In this document: in pieces, positions 18,252 to 26,398 of the stretch
Numbering within the stretch: the first letter of the stretch is position 1
Layout: each line of letters begins with the position of its first letter
NCBI GenBank assembly: GCA_945907045.1
Contig: CAMDSH010000028.1
Span: 1-38,405 of the forward strand
Length of the DNA: 38,405 bases
Source of the DNA: Rhizobium sp. Q54
GTDB lineage: Bacteria; Pseudomonadota; Alphaproteobacteria; Rhizobiales; Xanthobacteraceae
Direction of reading: 5' to 3'
Notes under the pieces: model-generated
What the model saw: only the letters and a program-made list of their open reading frames with translations
Database searches by the model: none
Told to the model about the DNA's origin: nothing
Program-made: the position numbers and the translations under genes

Positions 18252-19244
18252 ATGAAACGCCTGAGTGCAATCCTGTTGCCGGTTCTCGCCCTTGCCATCG
18301 GTACGGTGGCGGCAACCGCGCAGGAAAAATATCCATCGAAGCCGGTCAAGATCATCGTGCCTTACGCGCCGGGCGGCGCCACCGACATCGTCGCGCGCGT
18401 GCTCGGCGAACAGTTGCGCCAGAGCCTCGGTCAATCCTTCGTGGTGGAAAACAAGCCGGGCGCTTTCGGCATCATCGCGATCGAGGAAATGGCCCGCTCC
18501 AAGCCGGACGGCTACACGCTGATGATCGGCAACGTCTCAACCAACGCGATCACGCCGCTGCTGTACGAGAAGAAGCTTAAAGTGGATTACCTCAAGGACG
18601 TGGTGGCGGTGGGGCGGCTGGTCGACGTGCCTGCCTTCCTGATCGCGACGACGGCGAATTTCGAACCGAAGACCGCCGCCGAATTCATCGCCTACGCCAA
18701 GGCCAACAAGGGCAAGGTGCGCTACGGCACCGTCGGCGTCGGCAGCTATCCGCATTTCGACATGGCCTATTTCGCCAAGCGCGCGGGCGATCTCGACATG
18801 ATCGCCATTCACAACAAGGCGGGCGCCTCCGGCGTGATCAACGACATGGTGACCGGCGACGCGCAGGCCGCGTTCCTCAACGTTGCCTCGACTGCCGCGA
18901 TGGTCAAAGCAGGAAAATTGCGCCCGCTCGCAATCGCCAACCAGACGCGGCTACCGGAATATCCCAACGTTCCGACCATGAAGGAAATCGGCTACGCCGA
19001 CGTCGGCACCATTGCCTGGCAGGGAATGTTCGCGCCAGCCGGGACGCCGAAGGACGTGCTTGAGACGTTGCAAAAATCGGTGAACGAAGCGATGAAGGCC
19101 CCGATGGCGCAGGAAGCGTTCAACAAGCAGAACTTCAACGTCGTTCCGAGCAAGTCGCTGGATGACGCCAAGACCTGGCTCGCTAGCGAAATGGCGGCGT
19201 GGAAGAAGATCACCAGCGAAGTGAAGATCGAAGCCGCCGAGTAA
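18252..19244 (+). CDS. tctC: tripartite tricarboxylate transporter, periplasmic binding protein
   Basis: This is a TctC/Bug-family extracytoplasmic solute receptor of 330 residues. The signal peptide ends near ...VAATA (about residue 23). Family landmarks follow: YPSKPVKIIVPYAPGGATDIVAR, VENKPGA, and KPDGYTLMIGN. These proteins capture carboxylates or other small acids and hand them to the TctA/TctB membrane complex. GGGAGGATGCC immediately upstream gives a good ribosome site. TctC paralogues are often numerous and orphaned in Rhizobiales; here the matching membrane genes follow directly, so the three probably form a working transporter. The symbol is by family; the substrate need not be citrate. 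Confidence 0.9.
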   Translation: MKRLSAILLPVLALAIGTVAATAQEKYPSKPVKIIVPYAPGGATDIVARVLGEQLRQSLGQSFVVENKPGAFGIIAIEEMARSKPDGYTLMIGNVSTNAITPLLYEKKLKVDYLKDVVAVGRLVDVPAFLIATTANFEPKTAAEFIAYAKANKGKVRYGTVGVGSYPHFDMAYFAKRAGDLDMIAIHNKAGASGVINDMVTGDAQAAFLNVASTAAMVKAGKLRPLAIANQTRLPEYPNVPTMKEIGYADVGTIAWQGMFAPAGTPKDVLETLQKSVNEAMKAPMAQEAFNKQNFNVVPSKSLDDAKTWLASEMAAWKKITSEVKIEAAE

Positions 19245-19283
19245 CGACGTGCGCGCGCCGAACGTGCAACCCGGAGCGCGCGC

Positions 19284-19775
19284 GTGAGCGGGCGTCCGGC
19301 ACGCCTGCACGCGCCCGGCTGGGGCATGCTGACGCGCAAGAACATTCTTGCGGGGCTGCTGTTCATCGCCATCGCCGCCGCCGGATTGTGGATCTCGCGC
19401 AGCTATCCCATCGGGACGGCGCTGCGCGTGGGCACCGGCTATGTGCCGCGTCTGCTGCTGTGGTTCCTGCTCGGGCTTGGCGCGGTGATTTTCTTCCAGG
19501 GCCTGCTCGAGAACGACGAAAAGAGTAACGCGGACCGCACGTCGATTTTGCGGCCGCTGATTTTCGTCAGCACCGCTCTGGTGGTGTTCGGATTGACGAT
19601 CGAGCGGCTCGGGCTTGTGATCGCGATCCTGCTGCTGATGTTCATCGGCAGCTTCGCCACGCGCGATCTTAAAATCGTCGAGACAGCGATCACCGCCGCG
19701 GTGCTCGCGGTGATTTCCATCACCATTTTCATCCTCGGGCTCGGGCTGACGATCCCCGTCTGGCCGGAGTGGTAG
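19284..19775 (+). CDS. tctB: tripartite tricarboxylate transporter, small membrane subunit
   Basis: This 163-residue protein has about four hydrophobic helices (for example ILAGLLFIAIAAAGLWI and a C-terminal IFILGLGLTI) and the short cytosolic linker expected of TctB. The GTG start is supported by GGAG seven bases upstream; an internal ATG at 19326 is the alternative. It sits between tctC and tctA, and its TAG stop is immediately followed by the tctA ATG. TctB subunits are poorly conserved, so the call rests on topology and gene order as much as sequence. Confidence 0.85.
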   Translation: MSGRPARLHAPGWGMLTRKNILAGLLFIAIAAAGLWISRSYPIGTALRVGTGYVPRLLLWFLLGLGAVIFFQGLLENDEKSNADRTSILRPLIFVSTALVVFGLTIERLGLVIAILLLMFIGSFATRDLKIVETAITAAVLAVISITIFILGLGLTIPVWPEW

Positions 19776-21281
19776 ATGGACCTGTTGCAAAACCTCGCCA
19801 TCGGCTTCGGCGTCGCGATGACGCCGGCGAATTTATTTTTCGCGCTGGCGGGGGTGATGATCGGAACGCTGATCGGCGTGCTTCCCGGCATCGGGCCGAT
19901 TGCCACCATCGCGATGCTATTGCCGCTCACGTTCCATCTTGAGCCGGTGTCGGGCCTTATCATGCTCGCCGGCATCTTTTACGGCGCGCAATATGGCGGC
20001 TCGACCACAGCCATTCTCGTTAACCTGCCGGGCGAAACGTCATCGGTGGTAACCTGCATCGACGGCCACCAGATGGCGCGCAACGGCCGCGCGGGCGCAG
20101 CTCTCGCCACCGCCGCGCTCGGCTCGTTTTTCGCCGGCACGGTGAGCACGCTGGTGATCGCGATGTTCGCACCGCCGCTCGCCATTGTCGGGCAATCGTT
20201 CGGCGCGCCGGAATATTTCTCGCTGATGCTGCTTGGCCTCGTCGCTGCCGTGGTGCTGGCGCACGGCTCGGTGCTCAAGGCCATCGCCATGATCGTGCTC
20301 GGCCTTCTCCTCGGCTTGATCGGCACGGATGGAAATACCGGCGCATCGCGCTTTACCTTCGACATCACGCGGCTCTCCGATGGCCTCGATTTCGTGCCGC
20401 TGGTGATCGGTTTGTTTGGCTTGGGCGAGATCATCGTCAATCTCACACAACCGGATCACACCCGTTCGGTGGTGGCGAAAAAAGTCACCGGCCTCTGGCT
20501 CACGATGGCCGAATTCAAGCAGGCGTGGCCTGCGGTGCTGCGCGGAACGGGGCTTGGCTGCGTGCTCGGCGTGCTGCCCGGCGGCGGCGCGACGTTGTCC
20601 TCGTTCGCCGCTTACGTGCTGGAAAAGAAAGTCGCCAAGGATCCTTCCCGCTTCGGCCACGGCGCCATCGAGGGCGTGGCCGGGCCGGAATCCGCCAACA
20701 ATGCCGGCGCGCAGACGTCGTTCATTCCGATGCTCACGCTCGGTATTCCCGGCAACGCGGTGATGGCGCTGATGATCGGCGCGCTCACCATCCACGGCAT
20801 TCAGCCTGGCCCGCAGATCATGACCGAACGTCCGGGATTGTTCTGGGGCATGGTCGTCAGCATGTGGATCGGCAACCTGATGCTGCTCGTGATCAACCTG
20901 CCGATGATCGGCGTCTGGGTGCAACTGCTGAAGGTGCCATACCGCGTGATGTATCTCGCGATCCTGCTGTTCTGCGCCATCGGCGTTTACACCGTGAACA
21001 ATTCCACGTTCGATGTGACGATGACCGCGTTCTTCGGCGTGCTCGGTTACATCTTCATCCGCCTCGAATGCGAACCGGCGCCGCTCATTCTCGGCTTCGT
21101 GCTTGGGCCCTTGATGGAAGAAAATCTGCGCCGCGCGATGAAGATCGCGAGCGGCGATCCGATGATCTTCCTCAACCGGCCGCTCAGCCTGGGACTGCTG
21201 ATCGCCACGGCAATCTTGCTGGTGATCGTGGCGTTGCCAACGATCCGCTCCAAACGCGAGGAAGCGTTTCAGGAGAACTGA
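19776..21281 (+). CDS. tctA: tripartite tricarboxylate transporter, large membrane subunit
   Basis: This 501-residue polytopic membrane protein has about 11-12 helices and the diagnostic TctA motifs: GTLIGVLPGIGP near the N-terminus, YGGSTTAILVNLPGE (residues about 68-82), and, in the second half, GVLPGGGATLSS and the LGIPGNAVMALMIGAL repeat. The two glycine/proline-rich repeats reflect the internal duplication of the family. It couples cation gradient to uptake of the ligand bound by TctC. GGAG lies six bases before the ATG, inside the end of tctB. It ends 13 bp from the convergent GlcG-like gene. Confidence 0.93.
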   Translation: MDLLQNLAIGFGVAMTPANLFFALAGVMIGTLIGVLPGIGPIATIAMLLPLTFHLEPVSGLIMLAGIFYGAQYGGSTTAILVNLPGETSSVVTCIDGHQMARNGRAGAALATAALGSFFAGTVSTLVIAMFAPPLAIVGQSFGAPEYFSLMLLGLVAAVVLAHGSVLKAIAMIVLGLLLGLIGTDGNTGASRFTFDITRLSDGLDFVPLVIGLFGLGEIIVNLTQPDHTRSVVAKKVTGLWLTMAEFKQAWPAVLRGTGLGCVLGVLPGGGATLSSFAAYVLEKKVAKDPSRFGHGAIEGVAGPESANNAGAQTSFIPMLTLGIPGNAVMALMIGALTIHGIQPGPQIMTERPGLFWGMVVSMWIGNLMLLVINLPMIGVWVQLLKVPYRVMYLAILLFCAIGVYTVNNSTFDVTMTAFFGVLGYIFIRLECEPAPLILGFVLGPLMEENLRRAMKIASGDPMIFLNRPLSLGLLIATAILLVIVALPTIRSKREEAFQEN

Positions 21282-21294
21282 CGCACCGCTCGCA

Positions 21295-21819
21295 CTACAA
21301 TTTGCGGTCGCCAATCCCGGCTTTTTTATAAAGTTCGTTGATGTGCTTCTTCACGTCCGGGTGCGTGGTGTCGTCGGCGGCTAGGTGTTTCCAGCCGACC
21401 TTCTCGCGCGCATAGATCGCGATGATCTCGTCCTGATCCGATGTTGCGCCGCTCACGCCATAAGCGCCGACCATTTCGTTGCCCTTGAACACAGGCGCGC
21501 AGCCGCCTGAGGCCGCGATCTTGCCGTTGGTCATCACCGCCATGTTCATCATCAGCTGCGGATTGCGCTCCTTGAACCATTGCTGGATCACCAGCCCATC
21601 CGGAAAACGGGGGCTCATGGAGCGGAAAGCGGCCACTGTATAGGCTTTGCTCCAGGCGGTTTCCGGCGTGATGAAACCGGCGTCGTCCATGCGCTCGAGC
21701 GCGATCAGATGGCCCTCCGGCCCGACCACGGCGATGGAGACCGGCACCCCCATTTCATCGGCTTTTTCGATGACCGCCTTGATGAATTCGCGGCATTCCA
21801 CCGCCCGCAGTTTCGCCAT
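21295..21819 (-). CDS. GlcG/HbpS family heme-binding-like protein (DUF336)
   Basis: This 174-residue protein of the Haem_degrading/HbpS/GlcG family shows VSIAVVGPEGHLIALERMD, FITPETAWSKAYTVAAF, GGCAPVFKGNEMVGAYGVSGATSDQDE and a C-terminal AREKVGWKHL. Members are small oligomers, some of which bind heme or accompany glycolate or propanediol utilisation genes. Function cannot be fixed from sequence alone. The start at 21819 is preferred because GGGAGG (complement of 21827-21832) lies just upstream of it; a TTG at 21834 would swallow that ribosome site. It converges on tctA and is divergent from the chemoreceptor. Confidence 0.85.
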   Translation of the reverse strand: MAKLRAVECREFIKAVIEKADEMGVPVSIAVVGPEGHLIALERMDDAGFITPETAWSKAYTVAAFRSMSPRFPDGLVIQQWFKERNPQLMMNMAVMTNGKIAASGGCAPVFKGNEMVGAYGVSGATSDQDEIIAIYAREKVGWKHLAADDTTHPDVKKHINELYKKAGIGDRKL

Positions 21820-21853
21820 CGGAAAGCCTCCCAAAGATGCCGGTCAAGATTTC

Positions 21854-21881
21854 TTAATCATTTGCTTACCTGTCATTAACC
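21854..21881. promoter_or_regulatory. possible CtrA-type binding site upstream of the chemoreceptor
   Basis: In the AT-richer 116-bp gap between the divergent glcG-like and chemoreceptor genes lies TTAA-N7-CTTA (21854-21868), one base from the CtrA full-site consensus TTAA-N7-TTAA. A second half-site ATTAACC follows at 21875-21881. CtrA governs motility and chemotaxis genes in many Alphaproteobacteria, so the position makes sense, but the motif is short and this is a weak prediction. Confidence 0.3.
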
Positions 21882-21935
21882 GCAAAAAAACCGATTGGCG
21901 AATACCATTCTTCATAGTCCGGACCCCCAAAACGC

Positions 21936-23411
21936 ATGCTTGGAATTACCAGCTTCTTCGCCCGAATTCGCGACTGGCGGCTTGTCATGCTCGCCGGGCT
22001 TATTTGTTTCGCAGCGAGTTTTGCGGGCCTGCATTTCTTTGCCGCCGCCTGGATCGTTTCGCTGATCAGCTCCATTCCGGAGCCGGTTGCCGCCGCCGTG
22101 CTGGCCGCTCTCGCCGCGCAGTTGGCGATGAGCCTCACCGGCGGCCTGCTCACCTTGTATCTGCGGCGCGAGAACAGCCAGATGCGCACCGCCATCGACA
22201 GCATGGCGCAGGGCCTGTGCATGTTCGACTCATCCGAACGGCTGGTCGTATGCAACACACGCTATTACGAAATGTACGGTCTCGCCCAGTCGGACGTGCG
22301 GCCCGGATCGACGCTGTCCGAAGTGCTGCAACGGCGTATCGCCAAAGGCACCTTCGCCCGCGATCCGCATCAATACCGGCATGAGTTGCTGACCGAGGTC
22401 GGCAGCGGCCGCACCACCGTGCACGAAGTCAAGTCGACAGGCGGAAGCCTCATTCTGGTCATGAACCATCCGATGCAGGGTGGCGGCTGGATCGGCACGC
22501 ACGAAGACATCACCGAGCGCCGCCAGGCCGAGCAGCAGCGCACGGTCATGCACGAGCAGGAAAACCGCCGCGCCTTGATCGAGGAAGCCATCGCCACCTT
22601 CCGCAAACGCGCGGAAAATCTTCTGCACACCGTCGGCGACAGCGCGCTCGCGATGCGCTCCACCGCAGCGGAATTGCTGAGCGCTTCCGGCGACAATTCA
22701 CAGCGCGCCGAAAGCGCGGTGCTCACCTCGAACGAAGCTTCGGCCAACGTCGAGACCGCGGCGGTCGCCGCCGATGAATTATCCAGCTCGATCGCCGAGA
22801 TCGGACGCCAGCTTAGCCAGACCGCCGAGGTCGTGCGTCTCGCGGTCGGCGAAGCGCGCGCGACTAACGACGATATCGACGCGCTGGCGCAGGCCGCGCA
22901 AAAAATCGGCGACATCATCAAGCTCATCCGCACCATCGCCGAGCAGACCAATTTGCTGGCGCTCAATGCCACCATCGAGGCGGCGCGCGCAGGCGAAGCC
23001 GGGCGCGGTTTCGCGGTGGTCGCTTCGGAAGTCAAATCGCTCGCCGTGCAGACGGCGAAGGCGACCGAGGATATTTCCAACCAGATTCTGGAAGTGCAGA
23101 ACTCGACCGGCAACGCGGTCGAGGCGATCGGCCGCATTTCGCAGCGCATGCGGGAGATCGACAACTATACGTCGGCGGTCGCCGATTCCGTGCAGCAGCA
23201 GAACGCCGCCACCGGCGAGATTTCGCAGAACGTGGCAAGCGCGGCCGACGGCGCCAAGGTGATCGTGTCGGTGCTCACCGACGTCGCCGGCGCCACCACC
23301 AAGACCCGCATGTCGGCACAGACCGTGCTTTCGGCGTCGGAAGCAGTGGAAGAAGCCGCCGCCAATCTGCGCGGCGAGGTCGAAAGCTTCCTCACCAAGG
23401 TCGCGGTTTAG
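21936..23411 (+). CDS. methyl-accepting chemotaxis protein with PAS sensor
   Basis: This 491-residue chemoreceptor begins with two hydrophobic segments (about residues 17-37 and 48-72) separated by only about ten residues, so there is almost no periplasmic domain. A PAS domain follows (about 83-200: [22 protein letters not shown] to [11 protein letters not shown]), placing sensing in the cytoplasm. No HAMP domain is apparent. A long coiled-coil signalling domain runs to the end, with the hairpin tip [20 protein letters not shown] that contacts CheA/CheW. No CheR-binding pentapeptide is visible at the C-terminus. It probably responds to an internal signal such as redox state or a metabolite. 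Its stop is only 3 bp from that of the convergent phosphate transporter. Confidence 0.9.
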   Translation: MLGITSFFARIRDWRLVMLAGLICFAASFAGLHFFAAAWIVSLISSIPEPVAAAVLAALAAQLAMSLTGGLLTLYLRRENSQMRTAIDSMAQGLCMFDSSERLVVCNTRYYEMYGLAQSDVRPGSTLSEVLQRRIAKGTFARDPHQYRHELLTEVGSGRTTVHEVKSTGGSLILVMNHPMQGGGWIGTHEDITERRQAEQQRTVMHEQENRRALIEEAIATFRKRAENLLHTVGDSALAMRSTAAELLSASGDNSQRAESAVLTSNEASANVETAAVAADELSSSIAEIGRQLSQTAEVVRLAVGEARATNDDIDALAQAAQKIGDIIKLIRTIAEQTNLLALNATIEAARAGEAGRGFAVVASEVKSLAVQTAKATEDISNQILEVQNSTGNAVEAIGRISQRMREIDNYTSAVADSVQQQNAATGEISQNVASAADGAKVIVSVLTDVAGATTKTRMSAQTVLSASEAVEEAAANLRGEVESFLTKVAV

Positions 23412-23414
23412 AAT

Positions 23415-24422
23415 TTAGCCGAACAATCCTGCCAACGCATAAAAGAACGCTGCCATAAGTCCGGCGGCGGGGATCGTGATGATCCACGCCGTGACGATTT
23501 CCTTCGCCACGCCCCAGCGCACCGCGGAAACCTTCTTCGCCGCGCCGACGCCGATGATCGAGCCGGTAATGGTGTGCGTGGTCGAAACCGGAATGCCGAA
23601 GTGGGTTGCAACGAACAGCATGACCGAACCGGCAGTTTCCGCACAGACGCCCTGCATCGGCGTGAGCCGCGTAATCTTCGATCCCATGGTTTTGACGATC
23701 CGCCAGCCGCCCGCGAGCGTACCGGCCGCCATCGCGGCCTGACAGGCAATCACAACCCAGAACGGCACGTAGAAATCCCCGCCGAGCTGCCCCTGCGAGA
23801 ACAGCAGCACGGCGATGATGCCCATCGTCTTCTGCGCGTCGTTGCCGCCGTGGCCGAGGGCGTAGAACGACGCCGAGACAAATTGCACGTGGCGGAAGAT
23901 GTTATCGGCGCCGTGCGGTGTGAACCGCATGAAGCTCCACGAGACCGCGAGCATAAGAAACAAGGCGAGCAGGCAGCCTAATCCCGGCGCCAGGAAAATG
24001 GCGGCCGTGGTCTTGGCAAGGCCGGCCCACACCACCGCGCCGGTTCCCGCCTTTGAGATGCCCGCGCCAACCAGGCCGCCGATCAGCGCGTGCGAACTCG
24101 ATGAGGGGATTCCCAGCCGCTGCGTGAAGATCTGCCAGACAATCGCGCCGATGAGAGCGCCGAAGATCACGCGCGAATTGATGATGTCGGCCTCGACAAT
24201 GCCGCGGCCGACGGTATCGGCGACGTGCAATCCAAAAACCAGGAAGGCGATGAAATTGAAAAACGCGGCCCACATCACCGCGTATTGCGGCCGCAGCACG
24301 CGCGTCGAGACGATCGTTGCGATGGAATTCGCGGCATCGTTCATGCCGTTGAGAAAGTCGAACACCAGCGCGACGGCGACCAGACCGACGAGAAATGGCA
24401 GCGCAAGCGCGGCGGCGTCCAT
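23415..24422 (-). CDS. pit: inorganic phosphate transporter, PiT family
   Basis: This 335-residue inner-membrane protein has the duplicated PiT signature: FDFLNGMNDAANSIATI near the N-terminus and a second GGNDAQKTMGII in the middle. It has about ten membrane helices. PiT proteins import metal-phosphate in symport with protons or sodium. The length is that of the short bacterial PiT form without a large cytosolic loop. GGAG lies seven bases upstream of the ATG. The DUF47 gene is 20 bp upstream on the same strand; this two-gene unit is a widespread arrangement in which the DUF47 protein is thought to modulate PiT activity. Confidence 0.93.
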   Translation of the reverse strand: MDAAALALPFLVGLVAVALVFDFLNGMNDAANSIATIVSTRVLRPQYAVMWAAFFNFIAFLVFGLHVADTVGRGIVEADIINSRVIFGALIGAIVWQIFTQRLGIPSSSSHALIGGLVGAGISKAGTGAVVWAGLAKTTAAIFLAPGLGCLLALFLMLAVSWSFMRFTPHGADNIFRHVQFVSASFYALGHGGNDAQKTMGIIAVLLFSQGQLGGDFYVPFWVVIACQAAMAAGTLAGGWRIVKTMGSKITRLTPMQGVCAETAGSVMLFVATHFGIPVSTTHTITGSIIGVGAAKKVSAVRWGVAKEIVTAWIITIPAAGLMAAFFYALAGLFG

Positions 24423-24442
24423 CGTTTCGCTCCGGACTGACT

Positions 24443-25087
24443 TTAGACGTGCTCGATGACGATGCCGTGCATCACGTTCGCCACGTCGTCAAAACGATCG
24501 ACCACTTTTTCCAGATGGTCGTAGACTTCGTTGCCGACGATGAAGCCCATCGGATTCGACGCCGAATGCTTCAGGTAGAGCGCTTTCAGCCCGCCGTCGT
24601 GCATTTCGTCGGTGCGCCCTTCAAGCGCCGAAATCTGCTCGGTGAGCGAGCTGATATGCACGGCTTCCGCGCTGATCGACTTGAGCAGAGGGGTCGCTTC
24701 CTGCACCAGCAGCGCACATTTCACGATGGCGTCCGCCATATCTTTCATCTGCGGCGTGAACTCGGTCACGTCGAACAGCCGGATCGCCTTCGCGGTCTTC
24801 TGCATCTGGTCGATGGCGTTATCCATCGAGGTGATGAGATCACGGATGTTGCCGCGGTCGAACGGTGTAATGAAGGTGCGGCGCACGGCGATCAGCACTT
24901 CGCGGGTGATGTCGTCGGCGTCCTGCTCGCGGTCCATCACAGTCTGATAGTTGCGTGTGATCGCCTCGCCGCCTTCCAGCATGGCGCGCAAGGCTTCGGC
25001 GCCGGCCACGACCACCTGTGAATGGCGCGCGAACAGCTCGAAGAAGCGCTCCTCCTTCGGCATCAGCGCGTGGAACCAGCCCAGCAT
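24443..25087 (-). CDS. DUF47/PhoU-like phosphate transport regulator
   Basis: This 214-residue all-helical protein is of the DUF47 (YkaA) family. It begins MLGWFHALMPKEERFFELF and contains the characteristic REQDADDITREVLIAV, TPFDRGNIRDLITSMDNAIDQM and EVYDHLEKVVDRFDDVANVM segments. The acidic ExxxD/DxxxD repeats are the presumed metal-cluster sites shared with PhoU. The start at 25087 gives the normal family length and has GGAG six bases upstream; an open frame extends to 25216 but without similarity. It is the first gene of a pair with the PiT transporter and lies just behind a possible Pho box. Confidence 0.9.
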   Translation of the reverse strand: MLGWFHALMPKEERFFELFARHSQVVVAGAEALRAMLEGGEAITRNYQTVMDREQDADDITREVLIAVRRTFITPFDRGNIRDLITSMDNAIDQMQKTAKAIRLFDVTEFTPQMKDMADAIVKCALLVQEATPLLKSISAEAVHISSLTEQISALEGRTDEMHDGGLKALYLKHSASNPMGFIVGNEVYDHLEKVVDRFDDVANVMHGIVIEHV

Positions 25088-25109
25088 GAGAATCTCCGGC
25101 GTCTCGATT

Positions 25110-25127
25110 GTGACAGCCGTGCCACAG
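25110..25127 (-). promoter_or_regulatory. possible Pho box (PhoB binding site)
   Basis: On the minus strand the sequence is CTGTGGC-ACGG-CTGTCAC: two direct 7-mers of the CTGTCAt type separated by 4 bases, the classic Pho-box arrangement. It points toward the DUF47-PiT unit, its downstream edge 22 bases from the DUF47 start codon. That is closer than usual, and I do not see a good -10, so the site is suggestive only. It would imply induction under phosphate limitation, or repression as reported for some PiT systems. Confidence 0.4.
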
Positions 25128-25256
25128 ATTTCACATTGTGGGAAAGAGGCCCCGTCCGGCCTGGGGACAAGCTGCGAATCCAGCCGGTTGCAGCCGGTAA
25201 CATTCCTTTTCGGCAACGTCCCCGATACACTCCCGGCGATATTTTCGGAGTTTGCA

Positions 25257-26390
25257 ATGCGGCTGGGTTATTTCACGATGCCGGTGCATCCCATGCACCG
25301 CGACTGGTCGGAGACGTTGCGCGAGGACCGCGCCGCCATCATCCTCGCCGACAAATTGGGTTTTCACGACGCCTTCGTCGGCGAGCACATCACCGACCGC
25401 TGCGAGAACGTCACCAACAGCATGATGTTCCTCTCCTCGCTGATTCCGGAGACAACGCAGATCAAGCTCGCGACCGGAACCGCCAATCTCGCGCAGATGC
25501 ATCCCGTGCTGATCGCCGCGCAGGCCGCGATGTTCGATCATCTCTCCGGCGGGCGCTTTGTGTTTGGCATCAGCCCCGGCGCTCTAACTTCGGACGCCGA
25601 GGCGCTCGGCATTCTCGATGAAGACCGCAACAAGATGTTCGCCGACGCGATCGACGTGATCCTGGCGATCTGGGAGCGCGATCCGCCTTACGACATCGAT
25701 TTTCCTGGCAATCGCTACAAGGTCGCCATCAACCGCGTGCCCGCTCTGCATCTCGGCGTCGGATATATGGCGAAGCCTCTGCAAAAACCGCGGCCGGAAA
25801 TCGTCGGCACCGTGGTCGCGCCGTTCTCGCCCGGCGTTGTGCATATGGGCAAGCGCGACTTCCATCCGTTGTCGGCTAACTTCCTGCTGCCGCAGCATTT
25901 GAAGTCGCACTGGCAGAACTATAGCAAGGGCAAGATGGAAGTGGGCGCGCAGGCGAATGTCGCCGACTGGCGCATTGCGCGCACGATCTTCGTTGCCGAT
26001 GACGACAAGACGGCCGCGCGTTATGGCGGCGACGACGCCAACAGCCCCTATCGTTTCTATTACGGCCAGATTCACTCAAAGATCGCGCGCTCGCCGGGGC
26101 GGCTGGTCGCTTTCAAAACGCACAAAGACCAGCCGGACGACGAGGTGACCGACGATCTCCTGATCGACCAGCTGGTGATCCGCGGCAGCGTCAACAAAGT
26201 GGTGGATGGGCTTCTCGCGCTGCATGCCGAGACCGGCGATTTCGGCGAGATCGTTTATGCCGGGCTCGACTGGGTCGATCCCGCGCTCTCCCAGCGCTCG
26301 ATGCAGCTGATGGCCGAGGAAGTGATGCCGCGCGTCAACGCCGCGCTCGGTAAACCCGCCGTCCGCAAACAGCCGGCGTCGGTTAAATAG
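25257..26390 (+). CDS. LLM class (luciferase-like) flavin-dependent oxidoreductase
   Basis: This 377-residue TIM-barrel FMN-dependent monooxygenase of the bacterial luciferase family begins MRLGYFTMPVHPMHRDW and contains ILADKLGFHDAFVGEHITD, ATGTANLAQMHPVLIAAQ, and the GGRFVFGISPGALTSDAEALG segment. The last, together with the absence of a partner subunit gene, fits single-subunit members such as limonene- or alkanesulfonate-monooxygenase relatives. It would need reduced flavin from a separate reductase, which is not encoded nearby. GGAG lies six bases upstream of the chosen ATG; the frame is open further upstream through the phosphate regulatory region but is not coding there. The substrate is unknown. 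It is divergent from the DUF47-PiT unit. Confidence 0.88.
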   Translation: MRLGYFTMPVHPMHRDWSETLREDRAAIILADKLGFHDAFVGEHITDRCENVTNSMMFLSSLIPETTQIKLATGTANLAQMHPVLIAAQAAMFDHLSGGRFVFGISPGALTSDAEALGILDEDRNKMFADAIDVILAIWERDPPYDIDFPGNRYKVAINRVPALHLGVGYMAKPLQKPRPEIVGTVVAPFSPGVVHMGKRDFHPLSANFLLPQHLKSHWQNYSKGKMEVGAQANVADWRIARTIFVADDDKTAARYGGDDANSPYRFYYGQIHSKIARSPGRLVAFKTHKDQPDDEVTDDLLIDQLVIRGSVNKVVDGLLALHAETGDFGEIVYAGLDWVDPALSQRSMQLMAEEVMPRVNAALGKPAVRKQPASVK

Positions 26391-26398
26391 ATTTCAGA

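Noticed and set aside
20040..21314. Long minus-strand open frame of 424 codons opposite tctA
   Set aside because: Its product is rich in His, Arg, Glu and Asp with no fold-like pattern, which is the usual antisense shadow of a GC-rich membrane-protein gene. tctA on the plus strand has clear family motifs.
21295..21834. TTG start at 21834 for the GlcG-like gene
   Set aside because: It would place the GGGAGG ribosome site inside the coding region; the ATG at 21819 has that site at proper distance.
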